From the NCBI GenBank assembly GCA_030549495.1, contig JAUIRK010000072.1:1-64000 (forward strand): a stretch of DNA of 64,000 nt, in the 5' to 3' direction. This document shows, in pieces, positions 11,535 through 22,968 of this stretch. Made by a program: the position numbers and the translations under genes. Below the pieces are notes generated by a model. That model did not search any database, was not told where the DNA came from, and saw only the letters and a list, made by a program, of their open reading frames with translations. Position 1 is the first letter of the stretch. Each line of letters starts with the position of its first letter. This DNA comes from Nectonema munidae. Taxonomy: Eukaryota > Nematomorpha > Nectonematoida > Nectonematidae.

Positions 11535-11705
11535 AACACTCATGGGGCGTGAGTAAGGTTGGTTAAGTACTGGCTTTGATAACTCAAAGTTTTGATTTCG
11601 ATCCCGTATAGCTTAATTTCTAATAGTTCGATACAAGCGGCGCAATTGAGCCTTCTCGATGAAAACAGCCACGTTACCTTTACCTTTACCTTATCTTTAT
11701 GTGTT
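11535..11705 (+). repeat. tRNA-derived SINE, copy 1
   Basis: An A-box-like stretch (TGAGTAAGGTTGGTTAAG, about 11550) is followed by a B-box-like GATTTCGATCCC (about 11595-11606) and a tail containing GCCTTCTCGATGAAAA, then a CCTTTA-type simple repeat. The same order, with GCCTTGTCGATGAAAA in the tail, occurs at 63795-63925. The copies do not fold as functional tRNAs by inspection. Confidence 0.55.
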
Positions 11706-11894
11706 GATTTTATTAGATCAAGGCCTGGAACTAATTTAGGGTTACTTCTGGTTTAGATTCATTAATTGGGGAAAAGTTTGGAATGAGTTTGTAGAAGGAG
11801 ACATTATTGTGTATTGAATGGTTGATTATATTGTCCGATAATTTAATATCAAATTCTATTACTAAAGCATTTTAAAATTTTAATTTAACTATGT

Positions 11895-12545
11895 TATTTC
11901 AATAACATTTTTATTCCAATCATGCAATATTGGTACATTTTCTTCAGCTTTTATTGCTGAATTTTATGGACTTTTACATGGAGTAAATTACTTGAAACAA
12001 AATTCTCGGTACTTCCTTTTCTACGACCTCGTTTATCTTTTCTCTGACTCTAAATCTCTAGTTGAAAGTCTAAAATTTAAAACATCCAAATGTCCTATAA
12101 TTAATGGAATTTTTTCCATTTGTGTATCCTCGAATCGTTGTTTCTCATTAAGGTTTCCTGGTCACTATGGTATACTGGGTAATGTGTTTGTTGATTCCTC
12201 TGCCAAAAAAGCTCTTATGTTTGAACATTTCCAATACAAAATTCCTTCTTCTTCCATTAAACCTGTTATTAAAAATGAATCGTTTGCAATCTGGTCTTAA
12301 GGACTTTTGTATTCACCTTATTTCCCTTTTAGTGTCATTTTCCTAAAGAATTCTTCCACAAATTCAAAGATTACAGAATTTTATCCGTTTACACTGAAAT
12401 GATAAAGGGGTTTACTGGCACCTGCAACTGCAAAAAGTTTTTGAAAAATACGAAAATGCAGCTCAAATTTATATCGTTTCAACTGCTCAAAAATTAAAGA
12501 TCCTTTTCATCTCATTTGTGAATGTCCAAATACTTAGTTTTTGAC
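11895..12545 (+). pseudogene. LINE fragment: RNase H domain and C-terminal zinc region
   Basis: Remnant of the 3' part of a non-LTR retrotransposon ORF2. The open frame ending at 12300 reads SSAFIAEFYGLLHG (conserved Glu), FSDSKSLVESLK (Asp), then FPGHYGILGNVFVDSSAKKA (the PGH..I.GN..D..AKKA signature of retroelement RNase H). About 200 bases on, DPFHLICECPN matches the usual LINE C-terminal Cys/His region. LINEs carrying RNase H belong to the I/R1/Loa-like groups. The reverse transcriptase is missing upstream, so the copy is 5'-truncated. The open frame at 12719-12919 may be decayed 3' tail. Confidence 0.75.
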
Positions 12546-13206
12546 TGAGCAATTTATGTTTTCTCTTCGTAGGAAATTTTGTTCTTTTCACGTTTTTCTG
12601 ATTTAATTTTTAAACTCGAGCTTAATAAAATAACAGTCTCCTACATCAAAAAGCTTGAAAAGTACTTACTTTTACATCCGCCTTAACTTTCCTTACACAC
12701 TCCTTTTTAGCCCCTTTTTTGCTTTTCTTCATGTTTCCAATCCTTCCACTTGGTCTTTTTCTTGATATTTACCTGATTTTTTTTTTACAAATTTTTTCTT
12801 CTAATAAGCTTCATGCCAGCTTTCAATCCTTTCGTCTTACAAGTTGTGTCGATTTCAACCAACCAACTAAAATATTTATTCTTTTTTTCCATATAAATTT
12901 CTTATTCTTATTCTATTAAAATTTAGCGAAAACATATTGTTGATATACAAATAGTGACACAAAACATATAATTGTTATAAATTTACTAAAAGAAGAAGGA
13001 TCTACTTTGAAATCTCATTTTAAGATTGAAAATTTAGTCTAATTAATTATTTGTCACTAAAATTTGCCTCAAAATAGAATCATAATACTACATTTGATGG
13101 AAATGTAAACAATACATTTATAAAATATAAATATATTTTTAATTTTTATATATTTTTTTTATTTTTCTTTTGATTCTCTCTAAGTAACTTTCGAATAATT
13201 TTAATC
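12546..13206. other. AT-rich stretch
   Basis: Pyrimidine-rich in 12660-12900, possibly the 3' end of the preceding LINE. Nothing else recognised. Confidence 0.3.
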
Positions 13207-13246
13207 AAAAAAAAACGGTCCCACTAAAATGAGTAAATATTTTTAT

Positions 13247-15149
13247 CCTATCTATTAACGTTGTAATGGCGGAAAATGGAGAATTGAGTAAATTTTTTGA
13301 AAAAAATGGCTGATTTTTCAGAATGTTTCAACTAATGGCGATTTTTTTTACTTTTTACTAAGATAATTTATTTGGTAATCAAATTTTATTTTCACAACTT
13401 ATTATAGATTTCTTCTTTACTTTGAATTTATTTAGATTTATGATTTCAAATATTTAAATAATAAAAGATGGAAATAAATTTAAACTAATATTTTTACGTT
13501 CTTGGTGATATAATTCTGTTTGCTTTGATTGTTATCATGGGCCTCTGTTTTTTGAAGTATCTTTTTACTTTATGTTGTGATTCTAACAGTTTTTACTCTC
13601 AACATGGCATTATTTTTATTATATCTATTGAGTAACTGAAATTCAAAGGAAAATTTATATCCTGAAATCTTTGATACCTTATAGTTAAAATAGTTATTTA
13701 ATATTTCCTCCACTGTTTTGCCTGTTCATAAAGAAATATTTTAATATACTTTATTAAGACTTAAATTTTAAAATGTACCATTCGCTTTATTATATTTTTA
13801 TATAAACATTTCAACTATCATGCTTTTAATGTTTTAATATTGTGTAGAGGAGGGCATAGAGAACTGTTGAGGAGCAAGTGAAACATTGTAATTTGTCCGT
13901 TAATATCGTCGGTGTGCTTTTATGTCAACTTTAGATAACGATGTAAAGGGTAGGCAAATAATGACTCTAACCGTTATATTTATTTTTCTCTCAACTTGTA
14001 AAACATGTTTAAAATTACGATAATCATAATGGAAGCAGTTTTTTATTTTAAGTTGTATATGATATTTTTGTGTATTGTATAATAAACTTTATGATGCAAA
14101 TGCTGTGACTGTTGGTGAAAAATTGATCCTAGTTTGGTTAGGGTTATTTGGTAGTTGAGTGATGTATGATAGATGCTTGGCATCGATACACAAATGTTTT
14201 AATCTTCGGGTTTGGTTCTATATTGAATCTATGTTAGCCTTTTCGATGATCTCATCAACTTGAGAAAGTAGTACTACTTTTCTAATCTTAGGATTTAGAA
14301 AAAAGTTAGTAAAACTAATTATAGTATCGAAAAGTTTCTAGTTGCCATTGAATGTCTTTACGATCTGAAATTGGTGACTTCATTTCTATAGTATATTGTT
14401 ATACTTGATTAAAACCTAAAATTCCTAATCGTTATTTACAATAGATTAGAAAACTCCTATCTCAATTTACACTTTAGTTAACTGAGAATATAAGGAATAT
14501 TCATATATTCGTCATATGGACAGAGATCTGTTGTTCAATTAAGTTACTAACGGTACATGTGAGTAGGGTGGTCAAAGAGGAAGATCAATTATGTTGGAAA
14601 TGTATGATTGAAAATTGAATTGGTGGGTCTATTTGTTTAACACTCGCATGACCGTTTAATTTTTTCTTCTGAGAAAAGCCATTTAGGTCTTTGCCGGCCA
14701 TAGCTTTTTCTTTATAGTATAATTATTAGTAAAAACAATAAAAAACCCAACTTTATTTACTTTTACTTTTTTTAAAACTTCACATGTGTTTGAAAATATT
14801 TTAATCTGATCAATGATTTTAAGGCTGTTTGCACTGTTAATTTAGTCGTTGGAGTACATTTGATTCGATTATATTCTTGAACTAGTTAGCTTTCTTACTT
14901 CTCACTATCCTGTAGCAGTTTATGTTTTTATTGTATATTTTCATCTCTTTTTAGATATAAAACGAAACAAATGCGCTCAAATGTTTATATTCAATCTAAT
15001 TGATGATATAACTATGACGTAAAAATATTGCATTGTGTAATATAGTGGTTCTGAACGGTACTCACTGTGTTCAATACAAATAGCACAATCTAACATCGGG
15101 AGGCAGACCTGCATTAAATATAAGGAACATATCATCCTCCTGCTTCAAA
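13247..15149. other. Non-coding interior of the probable MULE
   Basis: AT-rich, with no open frame or repeat that I recognise. A slightly less AT-rich patch lies at 13840-13990. Confidence 0.3.
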
Positions 15150-15867
15150 TTTAGAAACCAAAGACGAAGTCAACCCGTACAAAATTTGGTCTTTTTTTCA
15201 CTCCTTCAAGAAGTTTTTATCAAAACACATCAATACCTAAAAAGAAAAATTGAAAGTTCTTCTAATGTTTCTAATCATTTGATATATTTCAGTGAATATT
15301 TTATCATTGGCAAATTTTTAGCGTATATGGCATTTCGATATATTATCGGAATTGAATCCGATCAAAAGATACTTATTGAAAAACTTTACTCTTTTAAAAC
15401 TGGCTCACTTTTTGTGAAGGCTGCTATCAGTAAAAATGATTTTAAGTTTATATCAAGGTTTTTGTGTTTTGATGATCCTTTTACAAGAAACATTCAAAGT
15501 GAACAAATTGCTTCAGTAATAATTTTCAATGATCATTTTCAGCAAGTCTTTTCAAAGTAAGCTTGTATTTTTACTAAAAATCAGTAAACTATACGAACTA
15601 AAACTTTTCAAATACTGGATGCCACAAGATTATGTTTGCGTTGACGAACAACTTTTGAGATTCCGAGGAAATTGTCCAATAAAGGTGTACGATCCTAGTA
15701 AGCCTGGTAAATGGGGGATAAAATTTTATCGCTTGAATGATGCTAGAACATATTACGTTATATGTCTTAAATCATACGCTTCAGACCTACATGAAAGATC
15801 TTACTTCTCAGGATGCAAAATCGTCAAAAGAGTTGTGAATTTATCCAAGGTGCCCAAAGGTACTTGA
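15150..15867 (+). pseudogene. piggyBac transposase fragment (PGBD-like)
   Basis: Part of a piggyBac superfamily (DDE_Tnp_1_7) transposase, which moves elements precisely at TTAA. The first open frame (to 15560) gives LAYMAFRYIIGIESDQKI and the RFLCFDD block. After a frame change near 15530-15560 comes CVDEQLLRFRGNCPIKVYDP then SKPGKWGIKFYRLNDARTYY, the hallmark piggyBac region. The Asp of VDEQL is the first catalytic residue. The remaining catalytic Asp region and the Cys-rich tail are missing after 15867. It lies inside the probable MULE. Confidence 0.85.
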
Positions 15868-17024
15868 ATAATAAGTAATGGCTTTTTCACGAGTTATGCT
15901 TATGGGGGTAAGGAGCGCAACTTATCAGTTTAAGGCACAGTGACTTCAAACAAACGGTGTGTTCCTCCAATCGTCAAAACTCAACATTTAAAAAAATTTG
16001 CGATTGGCAGAGTATGAATTCACGACTTTGTGGGGATAGTTAAAAAGATAAAATCTTTTCTTAAATATTTGGCAAGAGCAATGAAATGTAAGAATGAAAA
16101 ATAAATGAAAGGTAATGGTTGTGTGTTACAGGGCTTAATATATAACATAGACGGAGCTAAAATTTTAATAATTTTACATTACGTATTTTCCAAAAATCAA
16201 ATATGACATATCATATCATCTGAACATTATTTTTTATATAAAATTGATTAATTTTATTTTTCTTGAGGTCCAAAGAAATAAATGCAATATTAGTCTTATC
16301 AAATCAAATTTCGCTCCAGCTGTTAACTCCCTAAATAAAGATGGTTTTTCTCATTGATTGGAAATTTTTGGCCAATTGGAACAATAGTTTCAATATTGGA
16401 TGATACTTTACTGTATAATAAAGATTGAAGTGTTTCATCATTTATTTATATTTAAAAAACAAATAAATTGATTCTGATTTTGAAATTTCCTCCTTTTGAT
16501 TTTCATGGCATGTTCTTGATATATTGTGTTTCAGGTACAACAGTATAGTAGATGCATCTTTAGTTTTCTCGATCTGACACAGCTCAACTCTCATTAACCT
16601 TAACAAATTGATTGAAAAATTATTAAATTAATATCTTAATTATAAATTTTTTGATGAAATTTATATTGATTAGAAAATAATTTTAAACTGAAAATTTTGA
16701 TTGATCAAAATTATCTATCATATCGAATTGGTTAGGTTATAAATCATTTTGATTATAAGAGATATAATCATTTAGATAATTTAATCGAATATAATGTATG
16801 TTTATTCTCCATTATCAGACTAAAATACGATTAAAAAAGTATATAATGTTAAAAAAATATTGAATCATACCCATGTTGAGAATATTTTTACATAAACAAA
16901 ACAGAATATCTTACATTATGAAGTTGAGGATATACCTGAAATCTAAGTGAAACAGAAATTAGCATTTATCGTCAGTTTTTTATCCAAAGGCATGCAAAAA
17001 TTCGTGCAAAGGGTAAGAACATGC
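15868..17024. other. AT-rich non-coding stretch
   Basis: Probably decayed piggyBac 3' DNA followed by MULE interior. No open frame or repeat that I can name. Confidence 0.3.
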
Positions 17025-17387
17025 TTAAAAAATAAATTTACCATTTGGATCTTCATCTGGCTTTCTTTTCATTTTATACGATACAGTCTTACTTGTTCTT
17101 ATACGTTTTCTCTGGCCTGGTTTTTTTGCTACATTTGTTTTAAAAGGCACTAAAAGCTCACCTCCCCTTGAAATTATGTCACTTTTCTTTTTTGTTAAGT
17201 TTTTAACTGAATGATTATCATTGATTCCATATTTTGAGGATGAAATATAATCACTTTGCCCGCTAAGAGATAGATCTATTAGTTTTTGGTCCCTTTCAAC
17301 TTCCCTTTCTAGCATTTCGATAATTTCTGACAGTCTTTTATTTTTCCAATTAATATAATTTAAAAATATGATTTTTCTCCTTCCCAT
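17025..17387 (-). pseudogene. Possible C-terminal tail of the OTU-MULE protein
   Basis: A 120-codon open frame, lysine- and serine-rich, that begins with a heptad-like stretch (LSEIIEMLEREVERDQKLI) and ends in a basic region (KPGQRKRIRTSK). It lies downstream of the MULE transposase on the same strand, separated by about 270 bp of non-coding DNA. The tail assignment rests on position only; it could equally be unrelated. Confidence 0.35.
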
Positions 17388-17656
17388 AAGGCTCTACAAT
17401 TACACATCTCATGGGAGTCTTCACCCTCTTTTTATCATATACATATACACTCTCTGCAACGATTTATATGTTACACAGCACATCATATGAATTGTAAACA
17501 CATGACCTTCTTCTTCGCTAATCCTTCCAGTTTTCAACTTCTACCCTACTAATTATTATAGTGGTTTGAAAAAGCCGAGTGTCGGCGAAAATTCACCGTT
17601 TTAAATCTTGTGCCCAATAAATTATATTACTTTTTGAAATTTATTTTAATTTTAAT

Positions 17657-19468
17657 TTATGGGTCAACTTCAGCATCAGATTTACATTTACCTTTTCTTA
17701 ACAACCTTTTGTCTTGAAACACAAAGAAGGTCAAGTAAAGAGGACTTAAATTAAAAGTTCGGTCTATTCCGATAATGTAATTATTTTTAATAGCCATGTT
17801 TAGATGATTTATTTGATCTGTAGTATAAAGGATAAATGCAGGAGTGTTGTTGGAAGAATAACAAGATTGTATAAATCGATGGCCCTTATGAATTGAGTTG
17901 AGTAAAAAAAGAATGTCGTCAGAGAGGTTATTTTTATAAGCGTTATTTGTGAGGGAATATTTCAAATTTTCTATGTATTTTGAGTCTCTGGGGAGAAATG
18001 TATTAGTGAGTAAGGAATTAGTGTAAATGTTTCTTGAAGTTTCACCTTGGTGAATTTGTTGTTTGATGAAGTTTTTAACTTGGAAAGGTGTTTTAAAATA
18101 AGGACATGTGTTTGTTTTACCATGTGATAGTGGAACTGAAAAAGAACCAATATATTCATATGTGATTAAATTTAGTAGCTCTTTTTTAGGAAAGGTTTCA
18201 AAATATGAAATTCTTCTTTTAAAGTTACTGTTGTTTTTTAAAAAAGAGTAATATCTTTTTAAAATAAATCCTTCGCTTACGTTAGATTTTTTTTTCAATT
18301 TTACTAGCTCGTTATCATTACTTAGTATATAATTGTATTTTTGCAATGTATTTGAGGACCAGGCTCCACAATCATCGATATATAAATGTCTATCTTTTTC
18401 AGGTATTTTTAATAGAAAACATATATTTTTCTTGAACCCCTTGGGAACTTCTTTGAAGAACGATTTATGTGCAAATGATATAAAATCAAACCATTCTTTC
18501 AATTTTAAAAATGCATCATTTAGTCCTTTGAATGATGAACTAGAAGGAGTAAAATGAGAAAAATAATCGTGATCATTTTGTATGACTAATAAATTATTAT
18601 TCGTTTTACTATCTTCAATTAGAGAGAAATGATCCACATCTAAATATCTGGGTTTATTCAAAAAGCTTATATGGTGAGATTCATCAACCATAGCAACAAA
18701 ATGATTTGCAATGTTTATGCCATTTAGAGAAAAATTCGTGCATGAAAATAAAATACGTAATGGAATATTTTTTTTACAATTGGAGTTGAGTGGTGATATT
18801 AATTGATTTAGAATATAATATGCGATGTTATCATTTGAATAAGGTGGAAAGATCAGTTCTATATGAATATTAAGAGCTGTTGACATGGCACATATGGTAA
18901 AAATATTTGACCAACCCCCAAAAATTGAAACATTCTCGATTGCGGTATAAATATCACATACCTTTTGATAAGTAGGATTTTTTTATAAATCAAAATTTGT
19001 AAAAAGTTCAATGCATGTAAGAATCCTTAGATGCTTATTGAATTTTTCGTTGTCAAAGAGCAAACTGGAAACGGCATTGAAAAAACAATTTCCATCTGGA
19101 GTTGAAAAAATCGGAACATAGCCTCCTAAGCCAAACGTTTTTATAATGTTAACTGAGGTTTGATCTTGATTTGAAAAGTACAATTTTGGTAACGCACAAA
19201 AATGCATACTTTTATATTTTAATAATATTTTCTCAGACTCCAAATGATCCTTCAAATTTTGTAAGTTATATGTTTTATAAATATTATTAAGTCTTTCTAA
19301 TGCTATATCATATGTATAACAATCTGCACATATAAATAAGTTGGGGTTTTCTCTGAAATAGGCTAAATCATTCTCAATCAGGGTAAAACAATTCATGATA
19401 ACATTATCACATTTATTACATCTCAATGAGATAGAATCAGAATAATTTCTTGTGAACATTGCAGTCAA
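17657..19468 (-). pseudogene. MULE transposase with N-terminal OTU-like domain, interrupted
   Basis: A single frame of 604 codons interrupted by one in-frame TAA (18985-18983). The first 161 codons hold a possible zinc site (C17-x2-C20 ... C47-x2-C50) and an OTU cysteine-protease loop, STPDGNCFFNAVSSLLF, with D125-G-N-C128 as the catalytic loop, then LRILTCIELFTN. Beyond the stop the frame stays open and ends with NNYIIGIDRTFNLSPLYLTF, the block with the first catalytic Asp of a Mutator-like transposase family known to carry OTU domains. The second Asp and the Glu are missing: the frame ends at 17657 and non-coding DNA follows. OTU domains are typically deubiquitinases; the role here is unknown. 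The copy is inactive because of the lost core as well as the stop. Confidence 0.75.
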
Positions 19469-19959
19469 ATTTGATCCTAAAAATAAAAAAAATTTTAATA
19501 GCTAGCTAGAATGTTCTAACTGCAATATTTTTTAATAAAAACCAGAAATAATATTTAAAAATATTTTATATATGTTTACTCAATACTTAAAATAATTATC
19601 GATAACTAAAGAAAAGAAAAATATTCAAATCCAAAAATTTCAGGTTTATCACTGAAATCTCCATTTTTAAATAGATGTAACTTACGATAAGAATTATTTT
19701 TAAAAGAAAAAAGTAGATAAAAATCTAGAAAAAAATATAAATTTTGTTATTTAAAGACACTTTGTCATGATGAAGGGTACTCAAGACATGCACTCTTTTG
19801 TATTATTTAGAAAAAAAAATTTTGAAGTACATTTTTGCTAAAATAAAATTTGAGCGTACCGTTCCACAATTGTGATTTTTTTCACCAATTGGATTGAAAG
19901 GTTCTAAAAAGTAAAAAAGTTATCGCGAACAAGATTCCTTTCTTTGGGGTTTTAAACTA

Positions 19960-20300
19960 AATCTAAAACAACTCTTTGTCCATTTGTTTTTCGGAAGCCT
20001 GATCATGTGACTTTCCTCTATTCCACGCGTACTTAGTTTAGCTATCACATAACATTCAAACTTTGATACTATATTTTGCTGGCTTAGAAGGAATATATTG
20101 TTTTATTAGACATCGCCCACAAAAAATACAAGTTGTTCATCTATCGTTATATTTTCGTAAGGTGTAAAAAGAGTTTGCAAATTTCTTACTTTGTTTTCCC
20201 ATAATTTTTTGAGTGGAACAAAATTGTGTTTAGCACAAGACTCTTTTGTTTCCTTTTTTTCATCGAAGCGCAGCACGATGAAAAATTAAAACAAGAATCA
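19960..20300 (-). pseudogene. Second piggyBac transposase relic
   Basis: On the minus strand, 20225-20105 gives FVPLKKLWENKVRNLQTLF then TPYENITIDEQLVFFVG, matching the piggyBac block around the first catalytic Asp (IDEQL). Further on comes an RGKSHDQASEKQ-like stretch in another frame. It is strongly decayed, with stops and frame changes. Its sequence differs enough from the copy at 15.2-15.9 kb to be another piggyBac lineage. Flanking DNA up to about 20680 may belong to it. Confidence 0.6.
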
Positions 20301-21107
20301 AATTGATCCATAATATTTGAAATAAACTTTTTGATAAATTTTGTTACCCTAACTTTACCATGAATAATATATTCAGCTTTAAATTTACCTTTAGATATTA
20401 ATTTGCTTTGTCAACTTTCCATTGAATGATTTAATCTGGAGCAAAGGTTCCTCCTATATGGGTCTATTCTTCAATATAATGATAAAAATCGCCCTCATTG
20501 TAGCCTGTTTTGATTCATCTTTACAAAAGTCTTTTTTCCTTCAGGCATAATTCTTCACCCACACACCAATGCCTTTATCTTTAATTTTGTCTTTAGTTTT
20601 CCACCACAAAAAATTTTGAGTTGTCTTCTTTATTCTCTATCAAATTCTATTAAATTATAATTTAATGTATCATTCATTCATTAATATTACTGGATTAATT
20701 GTTGCAAACAAAGCAATAGATAAGAGCAGTATTTAGTTCTTAGAATTTTTTTGATATCTTGTTGCCCAATACCGTTTTCTTAATTTTATTATCGTCTTTT
20801 TGTACTTTTTATTTTTGAAATATATTATATGTAACGGAATGGAGTATTGAGTAAATTAAGAGAGAATTTCTAATGAAAACATTGTAGTTCCAGTATCTGT
20901 TTAACGGATAATTTATTTATTTCTTACCTCTGAATTACACATGTTAATGAATTTTACAGTAACTTGAAACCAATATAAAATTATCATAATTAATTTACAT
21001 TGAATAAAAGCATGGAGTAAAGCAACTTAGATTTAACCGTTAGGGTATTTTTATATTATAAATTCTAATGCGATATCAAGTGTATAACAATCTGAACATA
21101 TAAATTT
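20301..21107. other. AT-rich non-coding stretch
   Basis: Probably eroded piggyBac and MULE interior. No further motif. Confidence 0.25.
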
Positions 21108-21185
21108 GTCGGCAAATCGTCTAGTGGTAAAAGCTTTTCGATTCCGATGTGATTTCTCTTACCATCTGTTCAGCTATAGAAGTTT
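21108..21185 (+). repeat. tRNA-like fragment
   Basis: GTCGGCAAATCGTCTAGTGG followed by TAAAAGC reads like the 5' half and A box (TCTAGTGG) of a Glu/Asp-type tRNA. The expected B box cannot be made out, so this is at most a SINE or tRNA pseudogene fragment. Confidence 0.3.
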
Positions 21186-21501
21186 ACTTTTCCTCTCATG
21201 CTATACCGATAACTAAAAAATATATATAATTCGAAAATATAGATATATCTTTAATAATTTTATTGAAATTCATTTTTAATGGATAATTATATTCTTATTT
21301 TGAATTATTTAGTATACAAAAATTTTTATAATAATTTTAAATTATTAATACACTAATAAGATCAAGGCTTTTTACTTAGATTTTGTATTGTTGGAAATAA
21401 AATTTTTGGTATTAATTTAGTTATACTTTTTAAAATGGTGCGTTAAAAATTGGAAATTTACTGAAAAAAATTTACTCATTTTAGTGTGACCCAAAAAAAA
21501 A

Positions 21502-22190
21502 TTTTTATAAAAAGAAACGAAATTCGAATGGGTTGAAAATTTCATATATGTGATATATTTACGCTCTTGCAAGTCAGTTAGTTACCAATTAAAAATTTAG
21601 TAGTTAGAAAAAAATAAAGAAGTAGAGATTCGAACTCTTTAAGAAGAAGAATTTATTGTTTGACACATACAGATATTTGAATTCGAAAATTATTACTAAT
21701 TACAATGACTATAAATTAGTTAAAAATACCTATCTTAACTGTCCCTAGTAACGTAACGTTATTTTTGCAGGAATTTCACTTGCACACAGAATATCTAATT
21801 TACAAGAGATTTTAGAGTTCATATACAATATCCTTTGTTTCTCTTTTGTAATTCCGAATTTTTAAGTAAATTAGTTGATTTTTAACGAAACTACATTTTT
21901 TGAATATTTTTTCTCATGATTTTTGATGTGATGTCTTCATACCAGACCGACCTTACTAGCTTTTGGGCCTCATGATATAATAAATATTGCGAGTATAAGC
22001 ATAATATTTCACAAAAATACAAGTTTATCGAAAAAAAAAACAATTTGCTCTCATAAGACTCTTATTGTCTCTTCGCATTTACCTACATAAAAGAAGATAT
22101 CTATATACAGCTATTTTGACTTATTTTTATATGATTAATATTTCTTAGGTTATATCAAAAGAAATTCATCGTTTTTGACCAGGTTAAATT
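21502..22190. other. AT-rich intergenic stretch
   Basis: Nothing recognised. Confidence 0.3.
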
Positions 22191-22198
22191 GACGCTAC

Positions 22199-22542
22199 CG
22201 TACTTTCCTTTAATCGCCGCACCACCCATTGCTCTTTTCCCACGATAAATATTCTTGTATTGTTTTAACCTAACCTACATTAAACTTACTATATATCATT
22301 AATCTACTATATAACTTACTATATAACAATTAATGATGAAGGTGTTAAAGGGGTGCCAAATTACCGACATCAGACAGTAAATCACAGCCGCAATTTTGTG
22401 GATCCCAAAACCAGAGTCCATACTCAACATATTGAGCTGGTTGAATTTTATCCACCTACAGATTAAAAGATTTTTCACTTGTTTTTTTTAATACATGTTT
22501 TATATCATTTTGGGCGTGATGGGGCGATAACAGGAAAGTACC
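22199..22542 (+). mobile_element. Merlin (IS1016/ISXO2-like) DNA transposon, internally deleted
   Basis: Flanked by the exact 8-bp direct repeat GACGCTAC (22191-22198 and 22543-22550), the target size of Merlin elements. The ends are inverted: CGTACTTTCCTTTAATCGCC at 22199 and, inward from 22542, GGTACTTTCCTGTTATCGCC. Inside, 22357-22440 reads NYRHQTVNHSRNFVDPKT then RVHTQHIELVE, the conserved HxTVNHS..FVDP..G.HT..IE block near the C-terminus of ISXO2-like transposases. Only about 30 codons of this block remain in 344 bp, so it is a dead deletion derivative. Confidence 0.85.
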
Positions 22543-22550
22543 GACGCTAC

Positions 22551-22968
22551 CGATAATGTTATTTATAGGGGCTAACTGAAATCTGTTATTTTGTTAATCC
22601 AAATGATGTAATTCACTTTTGCATTATACTTTCAGATTAGCGGAGATTTACATATTTTTTAATCTCAATCTCTCCTTATCCTTAAATTATTATAATTAGC
22701 TAAGCAATTTGTATATCTCCTGATTAAAGTTTCTTTCTTTCAAACAATATCTTCTGCTTCTACAAATATAATTGGTTTTTTTAAAGAAAATTAGCTATTC
22801 TTATTTAATGATGATTATTTCCTGCTAGCACTTTAAAAAGAAGTTAATATTTTTCATTGAAATAAAAGCATAGACCTTTTGTAAACTTTAAATATTTCTG
22901 CGTCTTATATGGTGGCTGTAGAATTCAACCATTTTCGAATTTCAATAATATAAATGTTTTTTTAGAAA
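22551..22968. other. Upstream region of the REEP gene
   Basis: AT-rich. A pyrimidine tract and AG at 22953-22965, three bases before the REEP start codon, look like a 3' splice site, so a 5' non-coding exon may lie here or further left. No clear promoter element. Confidence 0.35.

Larger units (their letters stand above)
13216..21492 (-). mobile_element. Probable Mutator-like element (MULE), about 8.3 kb, with nested insertions
   Basis: The ends are inverted repeats. CGGTCCCACTAAAATG starts at 13216, and GGGTCACACTAAAATG reads inward from 21492. They share the exact 17-mer CACTAAAATGAGTAAAT, and about 27 of the first 31 positions match. Each end is flanked by exactly nine A (13207-13215 and 21493-21501), as expected of the 9-bp target duplication of MULEs, though A runs are common here. 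The only gene between them that suits such an element is the OTU-plus-MULE transposase (17657-19468, minus). Two piggyBac relics and probably a tRNA-like repeat are nested inside. The remaining roughly 4.5 kb is AT-rich and non-coding. Confidence 0.55.
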
